A stretch of 64,000 bases of DNA from Lithodes maja (taxonomy: Eukaryota; Arthropoda; Malacostraca; Decapoda; Lithodidae): positions 1 to 64,000 of the forward strand of contig JBAKBP010007953.1 in NCBI GenBank assembly GCA_037953745.1, read 5' to 3'. Below the pieces are notes generated by a model. It ran no database searches. It worked only from the letters and a program-made list of their open reading frames with translations, and had not been told where the DNA came from. Position numbers and translations under genes: made by a program. This document shows, piece after piece, positions 1 through 10,130 of the stretch; within the stretch, counting starts at the first letter, position 1; each line of letters opens with the position of its first letter.

Positions 1-510
1 CTATGTGTGCAGCAGCTTATGCCAGTGCGATATAATACGAGATTCATATATATGATCACTAGACCAAAGAGCTACGATCAGCGTGTTACTGGAGGATTGC
101 AGTCGCTGCGAAAAGCTGTACACCAGTCTCCTGATGACAGCCCGACAGCACTGCACATCCAACAGTGTGCACACCATACTAGTGCTTTCATATTTAGATA
201 GACCAATGAACATTATTTAAGTACATTATGATAGGATGTACACAGATTATTTAAGGTGGCTCTCTTGTACTTCCACCAAAAATGGGCCGAGTACATAGAG
301 GAACAATATGTCCGGAAGAAAGTTACTTTAGTTTCCCAATTACACATGTGGAATTTCCTCAAGATGGTGTTATCACGTAAATATACAGTAGCTGTCTGCG
401 CTGACGGCCGATATCTGCATCATCTGAGCAATCGTTTGAGACAATGTGTCCCAGGTATTTTATTTTGTTTACTTCTTGAATAATTTGATTATTGAGTGAG
501 AAATTAGGTA
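1..510. other. Unassigned sequence
   Basis: No gene, tandem repeat or recognisable element is visible here. The short open frames on both strands look like chance. The sequence leads directly into a CR1 LINE fragment. Confidence 0.4.
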
Positions 511-575
511 GCTTACAGACTGGGGTGAAGTCAGAAGTGGTGTTCCTCAGGGATCTGTATTAGGCCCTCTGTTGT

Positions 576-610
<35 letters not shown>

Positions 611-1440
611 CCCCAAGCTGCCTGGCCGAACAGCCCCAAGGCCCCGAGCAAGGCCAAGGCCATAACTGAGCGCCCCCACAGAACCCTCCCTGCCTACCAC
701 AATAAAGCCTGGGTGACCGAAGCCACTCCATGGCGGGGAGCTGAGGAGGGTGTGGAAACGCCCGGGAAACCAAAGTCCCACCCAGGGCCCTGTGCCCCTC
801 AGCAATTATGAAGAGAAAGTTGAGGGGCAAAGGAAAAATGTGACGCTTTGGCTTCCAATCTTGGTAGATTGGGAGGTCAATCCACGGAAAAGACGCTGTC
901 ACTTGAGATCTAGGAAATTCATAAGTAAAAGGAACAGTCGGAGTAAGCTATGGGTATGGCAGAGATCGCTCAGTTCTCACTCTGATAGACCAGCCCATCA
1001 CCATATGACTAGAACCCAATCCTCTCGGCATCAGCTAGGAAAGGCCCTTGAAAGCCGCCTTTGGCGGGGGGATAGCTCCCCTAGTTCAACCCCTTTCGGG
1101 GTTGGGCACCCGCCCTCTGTTGTTTGTTATATAGCCTACACAAATTACATTGATTTAGGTATACATAAGAACATAAGAAAATGGGAGTCTGTAGAAAGCC
1201 GGTTTAGTACATTTGCAGATATATACCAACATGGGGAGAACATCTTTTCGGATTATGGTTGGTTTGAAAATAGGGTTTTGGATATGTGGAATAGATTGCC
1301 TAGTACTTTAATCAGCTCAGAAACGGTGTATAGTTTCAAGCGTGATTTGGATAGTTATAGGAATTATATTGCTTGGGTGTGAAATTGATCTGCTTCGTAT
1401 CGGCCAGTATGCCTCTGCAGATTTCTGTGTTTCTGTGTTT
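511..1440 (+). mobile_element. CR1-like LINE fragment, internally deleted and split by a SINE-like insertion
   Basis: Bases 511-580 encode the conserved RT stretch SGVPQGSVLGPL. After the SINE-like insertion the match resumes at 1129 and follows the CR1 copy at 48.6-49.5 kb: a short RT piece with a degraded catalytic region, then the C-terminal NRV...W..LPS block ending in a stop near 1380. At about 1160-1196 there is an inverted piece of a CR1 3' end (complement of the TTCTTATG-type tail). The fragment ends at about 1420-1440 with TTTCTGTG-like 8-bp tail repeats, typical of CR1 3' ends. It is a dead copy. The clade is inferred from similarity to the fuller copy in this window. Confidence 0.75.
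581..1114 (-). mobile_element. Triplet-tailed SINE-like retroelement, copy 1
   Basis: About 534 bp are inserted into the CR1 fragment. The flanking 14-bp direct repeat ctctgttgtttgtt (567-580 and 1115-1128) is a clear target-site duplication. The (GTT)n run at 581-611 is the 3' tail read on the minus strand, (AAC)n. The 5' end is the GC-rich sequence near 1114. A second copy lies at 4705-5232 in the opposite orientation. No RT or long conserved frame is present, so it must be mobilised in trans. No tRNA, 5S or 7SL head was recognised. The glutamine-rich frame is just the tail translated. Confidence 0.8.
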
Positions 1441-2060
1441 CGAATAAGGAACTGAGAGGTATTATGGTTGTGAGTCCTTAGAAAAGTATAGCAAATATAG
1501 CCGATTGATTGATTGACTTTTCGAATAAGGAACTGAGAGTTATTATGGTTGTGAGATGGTTGTGGACATGTTGTGAGGTTATTTGGATGCATTTAATGGT
1601 TGCATTCGAAAGAGGAATGTATCAGCTTCCTTTTGAGATAACTTTCATTTCCGCCCCTCGAAAAATATAGAAAATATAGCTCCGGGAATGGTAAGGTACA
1701 TGTCTCTTTTCTCCTTCAAAAATTGAGAGTATTATGATTGTAAGTCGGATGTAGGCATGTTGTGAGGTTATTTGAATGACTGTAATGGGTTCATTCGAAA
1801 GCTGAATGTATCAGCTTCCTTTTGATATATGTTTAATTTCCGCCCCTCGAAAAGTATAGCAAATATAGCCGATTGATTGACTTTTTCGAATAAGGAACTG
1901 AGAGGTATTATGGTTGTGAGTCGGTTTTGAACATGTTGTGAGGTTATTTGGTTGCATTCGAAAGAGGAATGTATCAGCTTCCTTTTGAGATATCTTTCAT
2001 TTCCGCCCCTCGAAAATTATAGAAGATAAATTATAGCCCAGAGTTTAAATTTTCCGAATA
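1437..2060. repeat. Diverged direct repeats with a CGAATAAGGAACTGAGAG core
   Basis: A block containing CGAATAAGGAACTGAGAG followed by a TATTATGGTTGTGAG motif recurs at about 1440, 1523, 1713 (diverged), 1873 and (short) 2052. A linked block containing ATGTATCAGCTTCCTTTTGA followed by CGCCCCTCGAAAA recurs at about 1617, 1806 and 1967. This is an old, degenerate array with units of about 190-200 bp. Confidence 0.6.
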
Positions 2061-3034
2061 AGGAACAGGGAACCGGGAACCAAATTCAGCCGGGTGATAA
2101 CGGGAGTACCGAAAAGAAAATGAAGGAAGAGAAGGAAGACATGACTACAAAAATAAACACCATAATTAAGGTCTCCCCACCACGCCACTCCAAACGCCAC
2201 GAACACCATAATACAAGCTCCCACCAGAAGAAACACAAGAAACATAAGAGCAAGAAATTGAAGAAGGAGCGCCGTAGCTGTGACAATGCAAATGACGGAA
2301 GCAACCTCAGCCCCGCCAAATTCAAACCAGAGCGCGCAGGGCTTTTACGCTCTGACCAGCATCACCCGGGCTGTGCCCACGCCGTGGGGTCTATCTCACA
2401 CCCACTTAATGAGACCCCTCCCACTGACTGACGTCCCCCTTCCTCGTAGATCTCCTCCCTGGATCGTCACTGCCAATCTTAAGACATGCCAGGCCGAATC
2501 GAGGAAGGGCAGACTGGGTGATGTCGGAGTAGCTGCCACCTCCGGGGGAAACGTGTATACTTGAACTGGTCATAGGGTAAAGACATCCACTAGCCCAAAA
2601 TAATCTCCCGGTCCAAATACCGCTTGATCGTACGTCACTCGTACAAGTATCTCTCGGTAGTGACTCGAAGCTTCCGATACTGTTCTATGCCTCAAGATAG
2701 TTAAGAGGATTTACGCTTCCTGCAAAAATCGGTAGTGCACTGGTATGAGCTCGGCCTAGCTTGTCGCGTAGATCCTGAGCAAGCCTACTACCTTGGCACT
2801 GGCTAGAGTGGTTGACTTAACTCAGTTCTTGAACTTTAGTTTGCAACAGGTGCACTGGTATCCTTGTTGTTGGCTAAACTCAAGCACTGGGTTTGCTACC
2901 CAAACCTTACCACGAAGCATTTAGGTGGCTACATACTGTTGTACGTGCCTAAGAGATTCGTTGGCCCTCCCTGAACTTAGATAGAGGTAGTTTTCTAGGC
3001 CTAAAGACGACTCCACTAGCTAAGAGAGGAACTG
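2061..3034. other. Unassigned sequence
   Basis: No supportable gene. A lysine/histidine-rich open frame at 2120-2431 reflects AAG/CAC-rich composition and has no recognised domain. Confidence 0.35.
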
Positions 3035-3390
3035 TAAAGTATCTAGGCTCCAGGGCACTGGTCCGCCTTACTTTGCAAGCTCCTCAACTCAAGCTTAGGC
3101 CCAAGTGAATCGAAAGACACAGGTCTATAGGTAAGCCAAAGCCAAAGTATAGGTATTGCTAGATATCGGCACAGATAGGAGTATCTAGGAATCCTTCTGA
3201 GTTTTTCTCACCTCTCGACATTGAGACGGTAAAGTATATAGGGCACTGGTCCGCCTTACTTTGCAAGTCCCAGCAACTCAGGCTTAGGCCCAGGCGAACT
3301 GAAAGGCACATGTTCGTAAGCAAGCCAAAGCCAAAGTATAGGTATTACTAGACACCGGCATGGGTCGGAGTGTCTAGGAGTCCTTTCTAA
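3035..3390. repeat. Two-copy imperfect direct repeat, period about 195 bp
   Basis: Copy 1 (about 3035-3200) and copy 2 (about 3230-3390) share ggcactggtccgccttactt, gccaaagccaaagtatagg and a closing tctaggaRTCCTT motif, with many point differences. Confidence 0.65.
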
Positions 3391-3480
3391 AAATTGACGC
3401 CGAGATGACACAGGTCTTAATATTGGCAAAAAATGGGGCGAAACGTCCTAAAATATCAAAACTAATGGCGTAGGAGTACT
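3391..3480. mobile_element. MITE-A fragment
   Basis: Carries the spaced motifs aggtcttaatattg, aaatggggcgaaa and aaaactaatgg that recur in all MITE-A copies. It is truncated on both sides. Confidence 0.6.
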
Positions 3481-3498
3481 CAGTGAGGTATGGTAATG

Positions 3499-3690
3499 TT
3501 GTTGTTGTTGTTGTAGTCCTGGAAGTACTGGAACACACTGATAGGGCAGGGGTGGTAGAGGGCACAGGTTCCATCCCCGCTGGTGCCGCTGGTGAGATGG
3601 TGGGCGGTGAGGTACTCGTGCAGGGGGTCGTGTTGCTCCGGGGTCCCTTCGCTTCTTTGGGGCCTGGAGAAACACAAAGAATACAACAAT
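3499..3690. mobile_element. Possible third triplet-tailed insertion
   Basis: A (GTT)n run followed by about 175 bp of GC-rich sequence lies between MITE-A pieces, much as the two SINE-like copies begin. The body does not visibly match those copies and no target-site duplication was found. Confidence 0.3.
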
Positions 3691-3733
3691 CCACAAATTT
3701 ATCTGGAAGGGGGATCTTAGGGTATTTTCTTAA

Positions 3734-4082
3734 GGGGGATGGGCGTATTTATTTCCTCATTTATGTATTTTTTATCATTTTGTTTTTCATCAAACTTATA
3801 AAAACTCCCGCCCAAGACCCTCCTTCAAGATAAATTTTTTCATTTTTCGATAGAAAAATGAACCGGCCGAAGGCCGGTTTCTCTTTAATTACATGTTCGC
3901 TATCGCTCGCCAGGAAAAAATCGACACCTAAATGACAGGAAAAGTCTTAATATTAACAAATAAATGGGACGAAAGGTCTTATAATCACCTCACTATTGGT
4001 CGTTCCGAACGTCTTAAGATCTGAAAACTAATAGGGCTAAACATGAGGAAGAAGGGGGACCAGAAAAACGACCCATCTCCCC
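3734..4082. mobile_element. MITE-A, near full length
   Basis: 349 bp flanked by TTAA on both sides (3730-3733, 4083-4086), with inverted ends starting AAGGGGGATGGG / CCCATCTCCCCTT. Internal hairpins include CATTTTTC-GATA-GAAAAATG and CCGGCCGAAGGCCGG. There is no coding capacity. TTAA flanks suggest mobilisation by a piggyBac-like transposase (inference). Confidence 0.75.
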
Positions 4083-4086
4083 TTAA

Positions 4087-4294
4087 CCCGTAGAAGATAC
4101 GATGCCGCATTTCTTTTCTGTGTTCTGGCTATTATTACACGATTTTCTTCAGATTAGGAAGGGTACATGGAAGTCAGAGGGTTAATTGAGATAGTCTTTA
4201 CTCTTATCATTCCCACAGATCCTTCCTGAACTGTGCACAATCGTCTAAGGACAGTCAGAATAATCTACCGAAATATGTCATAATCTTCCAAGGG
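4087..4294. mobile_element. MITE-B copy, palindromic
   Basis: About 208 bp. It begins immediately after the TTAA that ends the preceding MITE-A and runs to TTCA (4295-4298). The halves are imperfect inverted repeats: acgattttcttcagattagg near the left, atccttcctgaactgtg and a cgtctaa motif near the right. Confidence 0.7.
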
Positions 4295-4298
4295 TTCA

Positions 4299-4646
4299 GG
4301 GGGAATGGTTCACTTTTGGTCGATTGTTTTTTTTTTTTTTAGTTTTCCATCTAGACCTCCATCAATCCTTAAAAAAACATCCGTTCGATCCCCCTTCTAG
4401 ATTAATGTGTACATTTTTCGGTAGAAAAATGTCCCAGCCAAAGGCTGGTTCATCAAAAATTACAGGCGGACTATCGTTCACCAGGAAAAAAATCGACACC
4501 TAATAGCACGAAAGGTCTTAATATTGACAAAGAAATTGGGCGAAAGGTCTTAAAATCTACAAACTAATGGAGCACACATCTTAAAATCTGAAAACTAATG
4601 GGGCTAAACATGAGAGAAGGGGGTCTAGAAAACTACCCGTCTGCCC
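4299..4646. mobile_element. MITE-A copy
   Basis: Carries the MITE-A hairpin (catttttcggtagaaaaatg at about 4412), the ccagccaaaggctgg hairpin and the cgaaaggtcttaa series. Flanks are TTCA and TTAC, probably decayed TTAA. Confidence 0.7.
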
Positions 4647-4704
4647 TTACTTCCTGAGGTTAGTGTACGTTATTTACACAACCATAGTCTACAATATTCC
4701 ACGG

Positions 4705-5232
4705 GTGGAATATATGGCGGGTGCCCAAGAGCTATCCCCCCGCCAAAGGCGGCTTTGTAGGGCCGTTCCTAGCTGATGCTGAGAGGATTGGGTTCTAGTC
4801 ATGTGGTGATGGGCTGGTCTATCAGAGTGAGAGCTGAGCGATCTCTGCCATATCCATAGCTTACTCTGACTGTTCCTTTTACTTATATATTTTCTAGATC
4901 TCAGGTGACGGCGTCTCTTCCGTGGATTGACCTCCCAATCTCCCAACCTAGAGGTTGGCAGATTGGAAGCCAAAGCGTCACATTTTTCCTTTGACCCTCA
5001 ACTTTCTCTTCATAATTGCTGAGGGGAACAGGGCCCTGGGTGGGGCTTTGGTTTGCCGGGCGTTTCCGCGCCCTCCTTAGCTCCCTGCCATGGAGTGGCT
5101 TCGGTCACCCAGGCTTTAGTGTGGTAGGCAGGGAGGGATCTGTGGGGGCGCTCGGTTATGGCCTTGGCCTTGCTTGGGGCCTTGGGGCTGTTCGGCCAGG
5201 CAGCTTGGGGAACAGCAACAACAACAACAACA
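4705..5232 (+). mobile_element. Triplet-tailed SINE-like retroelement, copy 2
   Basis: About 528 bp ending in (CAA)n at 5213-5235, flanked by acaatattccacgg (4691-4704 and 5233-5246; the first bases may belong to the tail). It matches copy 1 (581-1114) in reverse orientation along its length. It lacks a block of about 24 bp present near the 5' end of copy 1. Confidence 0.8.
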
Positions 5233-5289
5233 ACAATATTCCACGGATTTAATTAACGCGAAATTTTCATTTAAGGAATTTGTTTTCGA

Positions 5290-5540
5290 ACCTTCTTTTC
5301 CCTCATTTTTAGCCCCATTGGTTTTGAGATTCTAAGACGTTCGCCCCATTAGTTTGGCGATTTTAATAAATATCGCTCTATTTCTGTCAATTTCAAGACA
5401 TTTCGTGCCATTCAGGTGCCAATTTTATTCCTGGCGAACGATAGCGAACCTGTAATTTAAGAGAAACCGGCCTTCGGCCGGAAAATTTATTTGCAGAAAA
5501 ATTTACAAATTTATCTTGAAAGGAGGTCAAGGAGGTGTCA
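5290..5540. mobile_element. MITE-A, partial
   Basis: Contains the ccccattRgttttgagatt, ttcgtgccattcaggtgcc and ccggccttcggccgg motifs in the opposite orientation to the 3.7 kb copy. The ends are degraded. Confidence 0.6.
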
Positions 5541-5589
5541 TTTTAAGCTTGATAGAGGTATATGGAACAAACTAAAAACCTATCCTTAA

Positions 5590-5757
5590 CTCATACAATA
5601 TCGGCGACGTCTTTTATATTGAATTTCAGCAACATTTAGACGATTTTATGAAGCTTGAGAAGAATAGATTAATTGGTAGACGTCATTCTTAAACAGAACA
5701 TAATCGTCTAATAGTTGCAAGATTATAATGAAAAGGATGTCACCGGTACTAAATGGG
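5590..5757. mobile_element. MITE-B, shortened
   Basis: Flanked by TTAA at 5586-5589 and 5758-5761. Both halves of the palindrome are visible (atttagacgattttatgaag and cataatcgtctaatag). It is about 40 bp shorter than the usual 206 bp. Confidence 0.65.
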
Positions 5758-5785
5758 TTAAATCGGCCATCTTTGTTCCAATGGC

Positions 5786-5788
<3 letters not shown>

Positions 5789-5817
<29 letters not shown>

Positions 5818-5900
5818 GGCAGACACACGCACACACACATACAGACACACACACACACACAGACAGACAGACACACACACACACACACACACAGGCACAG
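5789..5900. repeat. (CA)n microsatellite, interrupted
   Basis: Runs of CA interspersed with CAGA and CGCA. Related AC runs occur at 6235-6267 after a (TTA)n tract at about 6216-6232. All open frames here are low-complexity translations. Confidence 0.9.
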
Positions 5901-6308
5901 CGTATGTGTATACGGACATGTGCACACTTACTGCATGTTCTTATATATGTATGTATATGTATGTGCGTACGTACGTGTATATACGTATGTTCTGTATATG
6001 AGTAAGTAAAATAAATGTGTATATGTACTGTATATCACTTACTCTCATGGTTATTTTATGATAATTTGTATTCTGCACCTGCATCATTATTGTATTTTTT
6101 TTTTTTTGTAAACTGAGCTTACCATCTTCATATCTGTACATCTCATGTTCATCCACTAAATTGTAAAATGTGTATTTTCAGCTCATGAGGCGGCCATTCT
6201 TTAATAAACCGTTTATTATTATTATTATTATTAGACACACAGCCAGACACACACACACACACACACGGCTATAACAAGACATATAGGAAGGGTGAAGTGA
6301 TAGCTGAA

Positions 6309-6514
6309 CCCTTTGAAGATCATGAAACATTTTGACAGTATATTCTGTCCATCATTAGACGATATTATACAGCTTAGAAAGGATCTGTGCGAGTTATAAG
6401 GGGTAAGACTATCTCACTTAACCCTCTGACTTCCATACACCCTTCCTAATCTTAATAAAATCGTCTAATGATACCCACAATATACCGTTAAGATGCGTCA
6501 TCATGCTCAAGGGG
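6309..6514. mobile_element. MITE-B, full length (206 bp), TGAA-flanked
   Basis: Full palindromic MITE-B with TGAA on both sides (6305-6308, 6515-6518). The same non-TTAA tetramer on both flanks supports a genuine 4-bp target-site duplication rather than tetramers belonging to the element ends. Confidence 0.7.
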
Positions 6515-6552
6515 TGAATAAATACAGTTATTGTCAAACATAGTTCCTTTAA

Positions 6553-6820
6553 GGGGAGGTTTTTAGTGTGTTCCCTAGACCTCCACCAAGCTTAAACTTT
6601 AAAATTTGTTTCGATAGAAAAATGTCCCGGCCGAAGGCCGATTCCTCTTAGATTACAGGCTCGCTATCGCTCGCCAGGGAAAAAATGGCACCTAAATGGA
6701 ACAAAAGGTCTTAAAATTGCCAAACTAATGGGATGAACGTCTTAAATTTTCAAAAGCAATGGAGCTAAACATGAGGCAGAGAGGAGTCAAGAAAAAAATC
6801 CCTCAAGTGGAGATCTCCCC
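6553..6820. mobile_element. MITE-A with internal deletion
   Basis: 268 bp flanked by TTAA (6549-6552, 6821-6824). Ends aaggggaggtt / gatctcccc. It retains the hairpins and the gctcgctatcgctcgcc block, and is shorter than the usual 320-355 bp. Confidence 0.7.
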
Positions 6821-6824
6821 TTAA

Positions 6825-7051
6825 GTAGCACCCACTATAGGTAGCGCCAACGAACTTGACAATAATTTTGATTCCTGACCTCTCTGTAACTCAAAAGGGC
6901 CTAGAGCAAACTGGCTGTATATATCCACACCTATTTCCTGGTGGACTCTTCCCAACTGATACAAACGTCAACCCGATTGCTTTAATTAATTTCGAGTTAT
7001 AAGAAGTTAAGGGGTCAAGATTATTGTCAAGTGTAGTTTTGTATGCAGTGG
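6825..7051. other. Unassigned sequence
   Basis: No feature recognised. The phrase cctatttcctggtggactcttccca resembles sequence near 8740, suggesting an old dispersed repeat. Confidence 0.3.
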
Positions 7052-7055
7052 TTAA

Positions 7056-7203
7056 GGGGAGACTGGCCGTTTGTTTGGTCTATTAATTCATTTATTCATA
7101 TATTGTTTTTAGTTTCCTCTCTAGACCTCCATCAAGCTTAGAAAAACACCCCCTAGACCCCCCTTCAAGATAAATTTGTACATTTTTCGGTAGGAAAATG
7201 TCC
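7056..7203. mobile_element. MITE-A, truncated
   Basis: Starts at TTAA (7052-7055) with aaggggagactggccgtttg and runs through the catttttcggtaggaaaatg hairpin, then stops abruptly. Confidence 0.65.
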
Positions 7204-7227
7204 GCTACCTATAACACTCTTAATTAA

Positions 7228-7530
7228 CCCTCAGAAGATCAATGACGCATTGCTTTTCTGTTTTCTGGCTATTATTAAGCGATTTTATGCAGATTCGGGA
7301 AAGGTATATCGAAGTCAGAGGGTGAATGGAGTTAGTCTTTCCGTATTTAATTCCCACAGATCCTTCCTAAGCTGTATAAAATTGGACGTCCCTTTTTCAT
7401 ATTCTGGCAACTACTAGACGATTTTATTCAGCTTAGGAAGGACCTCTAGCAATAATAATAAGGCTTCAAACTCTCTCAACCAACCCTTTTAATTACCACA
7501 GGTCCTTCCTATAAGCTGTATAATATCGTT
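7228..7530. mobile_element. Two partial MITE-B copies
   Basis: The first starts after TTAA (7224-7227) and runs to about 7388. A second begins at about 7391 (actagacgattttattcagc) and runs into the 50-bp tandem array, whose unit matches the end of MITE-B. Confidence 0.55.
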
Positions 7531-8130
7531 TAAATATAGCTAGAATACAATATAACACACGTCGCTGGTTCTCAGAGGGTTAAATATAGCTAGAATACAA
7601 TATAACACACGTTGCTGGTACTCAGAGGGTTAAATATAGCTAGAATACAATATAACACACGTTGCTGGTACTCAGAGGGTTAAATATAGCTAGAATACAA
7701 TATAACACACGTCGCTGGTACTCAGAGGGTTAAATATAGCTAGAATACAATATAACACACGTCGCTGGTACTCAGAGGGTTAAATATAGCTAGAATACAA
7801 TATAACACACGTCGCTGGTACTCAGAGGGTTAAATATAGCTAGAATACAATATAACACACGTCGCTGGTACTCAGAGGGTTAAATATAGCTAGAATACAA
7901 TATAACACACGTCGCTGGTACTCAGAGGGTTAAATATAGCTAGAATACAATATAACACACGTCGCTGGTACTCAGAGGGTTAAATATAGCTAGAATACAA
8001 TATAACACACGTCGCTGGTACTCAGAGGGTTAAATATAGCTAGAATACAATATAACACACGTTGCTGGTACTCAGAGGGTTAAATATAGCTAGAATACAA
8101 TATAACACACGTCGCTGGTACTCAGAGGGT
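7531..8130. repeat. Minisatellite, 12 units of 50 bp
   Basis: Exactly 600 bp: twelve head-to-tail 50-bp units starting taaatatagctagaatacaa and ending ctcagagggt. Units are almost identical. The only variants seen are GTCGCT/GTTGCT (GTT in units 2, 3 and 11) and one GGTT for GGTA in unit 1. The unit corresponds to the last ~50 bp of MITE-B. Confidence 0.97.
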
Positions 8131-8228
8131 AAACCCCCCGACTTCCATATACCCCCTTCCTAATCTTAATAAAATCGTCTAATAACAGCCAGAACACAGA
8201 GCAAAGGCGTCATCGCATCTACAAAGGG
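8131..8228. mobile_element. MITE-B, half copy
   Basis: Right half of MITE-B (ttcctaatcttaataaaatc, then cgtctaataacagcc) ending in the TTAA at 8229-8232, which is shared with the next MITE-A. Confidence 0.6.
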
Positions 8229-8232
8229 TTAA

Positions 8233-8587
8233 GGGGGGATGGGCCGGTTTTCTGGACCACTTTCTCCCTCATGTTCAGCCCCATTACTTTTCAGATGTTA
8301 GCCCCATTAGTTAGTCGATTATAACACCTTTCACCCCATTTCTTCGTCAATATTTAGACCTTTCGTGCTATTTAGGTGTCGTTTTTTTCCCTGGCGAACG
8401 ATAGTGAGCCTGTAATGTTGGAAGAATCGGTCTTCGACCGGGAAATTTTTCTACCGAAAAATGTACAAAATAATCTAGAAGGGGGATCTAATGGATGTTT
8501 TTTTTTTAATTTGATGGAGGTCTAGGGAGGAAACTAGAAAAATAATGAATACATGCAAAAATTGCCCAAAAAGTGAACCATCCCCCC
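8233..8587. mobile_element. MITE-A, full length
   Basis: 355 bp between TTAA at 8229-8232 and 8588-8591. Inverted ends aggggggatggg / ccatcccccct. Includes the internal hairpin near 8445-8465 and the ggcgaacgatagtgagcc block. Confidence 0.75.
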
Positions 8588-8591
8588 TTAA

Positions 8592-9627
8592 GTTGAAATT
8601 CAACAATAGCCGCCAATGTTTGTCAACGAGCTATACGGTGATCCCAATACTATCTGGCTGGGGTAGGATTGCATAGTGGGCTGTCAAACGATACCCTGTT
8701 CCAAGCAGGTTCCAAGTGGGCGGTAAGTTTGTCCACACCTATCTCCTGGCTGAGCCTTCCTAAATGGTAGAAATATTAGCTGGATCCCGCGGTCTATTTT
8801 CTTTATCACTACCACAAGAGAGAGGCGACAGGGTTTGCCATCAACCTTCTTAGCATAAAATATTTTACATGGCTTTGTTTACCATTTTAGACCAAATTTA
8901 TGGCAAAAAAGACAACTGTGCAGTATTAATCAGGCTTAACATGCTTTAGACAGTGTCAAAATGGGAAGGGATCTTTCATGAGCTATGCTCTTTAACATTG
9001 AGAAGCGCGAAATTGCTTGTTGACGAATGTAGTTATATGCGAATTATTTACCTTCAATTCTGACAGAATTCGTTATATTTACCATATAAACCATTATTTC
9101 TTCTCCATGTGCATTTATTTTACTTATATGATGAACATATGAACCTTGAAGAGAGATAACAGAATTTGGAACAGAAATTGGTCGGTGAAAAACATATCAT
9201 TTTGCCGCCTGATCCTATTCTGGGTCGGCCCGGTGAGAGACGTATATTTTACCTCTGTACCGTCTGTCTCGCATGCCACTGAGGCTCCCTGGAGAGATCT
9301 CACACTGCTATAGGGTCTCTAAGTGACTCGCCTGTGTTTACGAAACCGCATGAGAATAATTTGCGCAGAAATGAACCAATAAATGGGCGAAATAAGAGGA
9401 AAAGTAGCCAATAATTGAGGAGGGGGGAAAGAGGGTGGAGGGGGGTTCAGAAACATATGGATGAGTAGTAAGAAGTGCTAAAGGGGAATCATCTCACCTA
9501 ATAACATATTCCTTTGTTTTGATATACCCTGGGGTGTTTTGGAAAGGTTTTTTCATGGTTTTCCTTCCGTGAGGCCTATCGCATACGCTATATACATACT
9601 TCCAAGAGGCTTATCGCACTTACCGGG
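8592..9627. other. Unassigned sequence
   Basis: No gene recognised. It includes a purine-rich stretch at about 9410-9450. No long open frame occurs on either strand. Confidence 0.35.
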
Positions 9628-9631
9628 TTAA

Positions 9632-9954
9632 GGGGAGGGATGTTTGTTTATTTCTGGATCCCCTTTTCCCTCATGTTTTGCCCCATTAATTTCGAGATTG
9701 TAAGATGTTCACCCCATTAGTTTGACGATTTTAAAATCTTTCGCACCTTTTCTTTGTTAATTTTAAGATCTTTTGTGCCACTTAGGTATCGATTTATTCC
9801 TGGCGAGCGACAGCGAGCCTGCAATGTAGAAGGAACCAGCCTTCAGCCGGGACATTTTGCTACCGAAAAATGTGCAAATTTGTCTCGATGGGTGGTCTTG
9901 GGGGTATTTATTTAAGCTTGATGGACGTCTAGGGAGCAAATTACAAGCCTCCCC
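9632..9954. mobile_element. MITE-A, near full length
   Basis: 323 bp flanked by TTAA (9628-9631, 9955-9958). The hairpin near 9850-9870 and the cggccttcagccggg variant of the central hairpin (here ccagccttcagccgg) are present. Confidence 0.7.
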
Positions 9955-10130
9955 TTAACGGCTCCAACTTCCTTATAGTCTGAAACTCGCAAGTGGTCAA
10001 ATAACCTTAGCCAAGTAGGATTTATCTTCTCCTACACATTGTAATAAAGATAATCGACGTACTACTTTTACAGATATTATATAGTTACAATTTAATGTAC
10101 AGTTAGTTCCCAACATAAGTTCTGTTCCTC

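Noticed and set aside
531..902. Polyglutamine protein on the minus strand
   Set aside because: The glutamine run is the translated triplet tail of a SINE-like insertion; no conserved domain.
2120..2431. Lys/His-rich small protein
   Set aside because: Low-complexity composition, no start context or homology signal, and not conserved in any other repeat copy.
5646..6009. Cys/Val- or Thr/His-rich open frames on both strands
   Set aside because: Direct translations of a (CA)n microsatellite.
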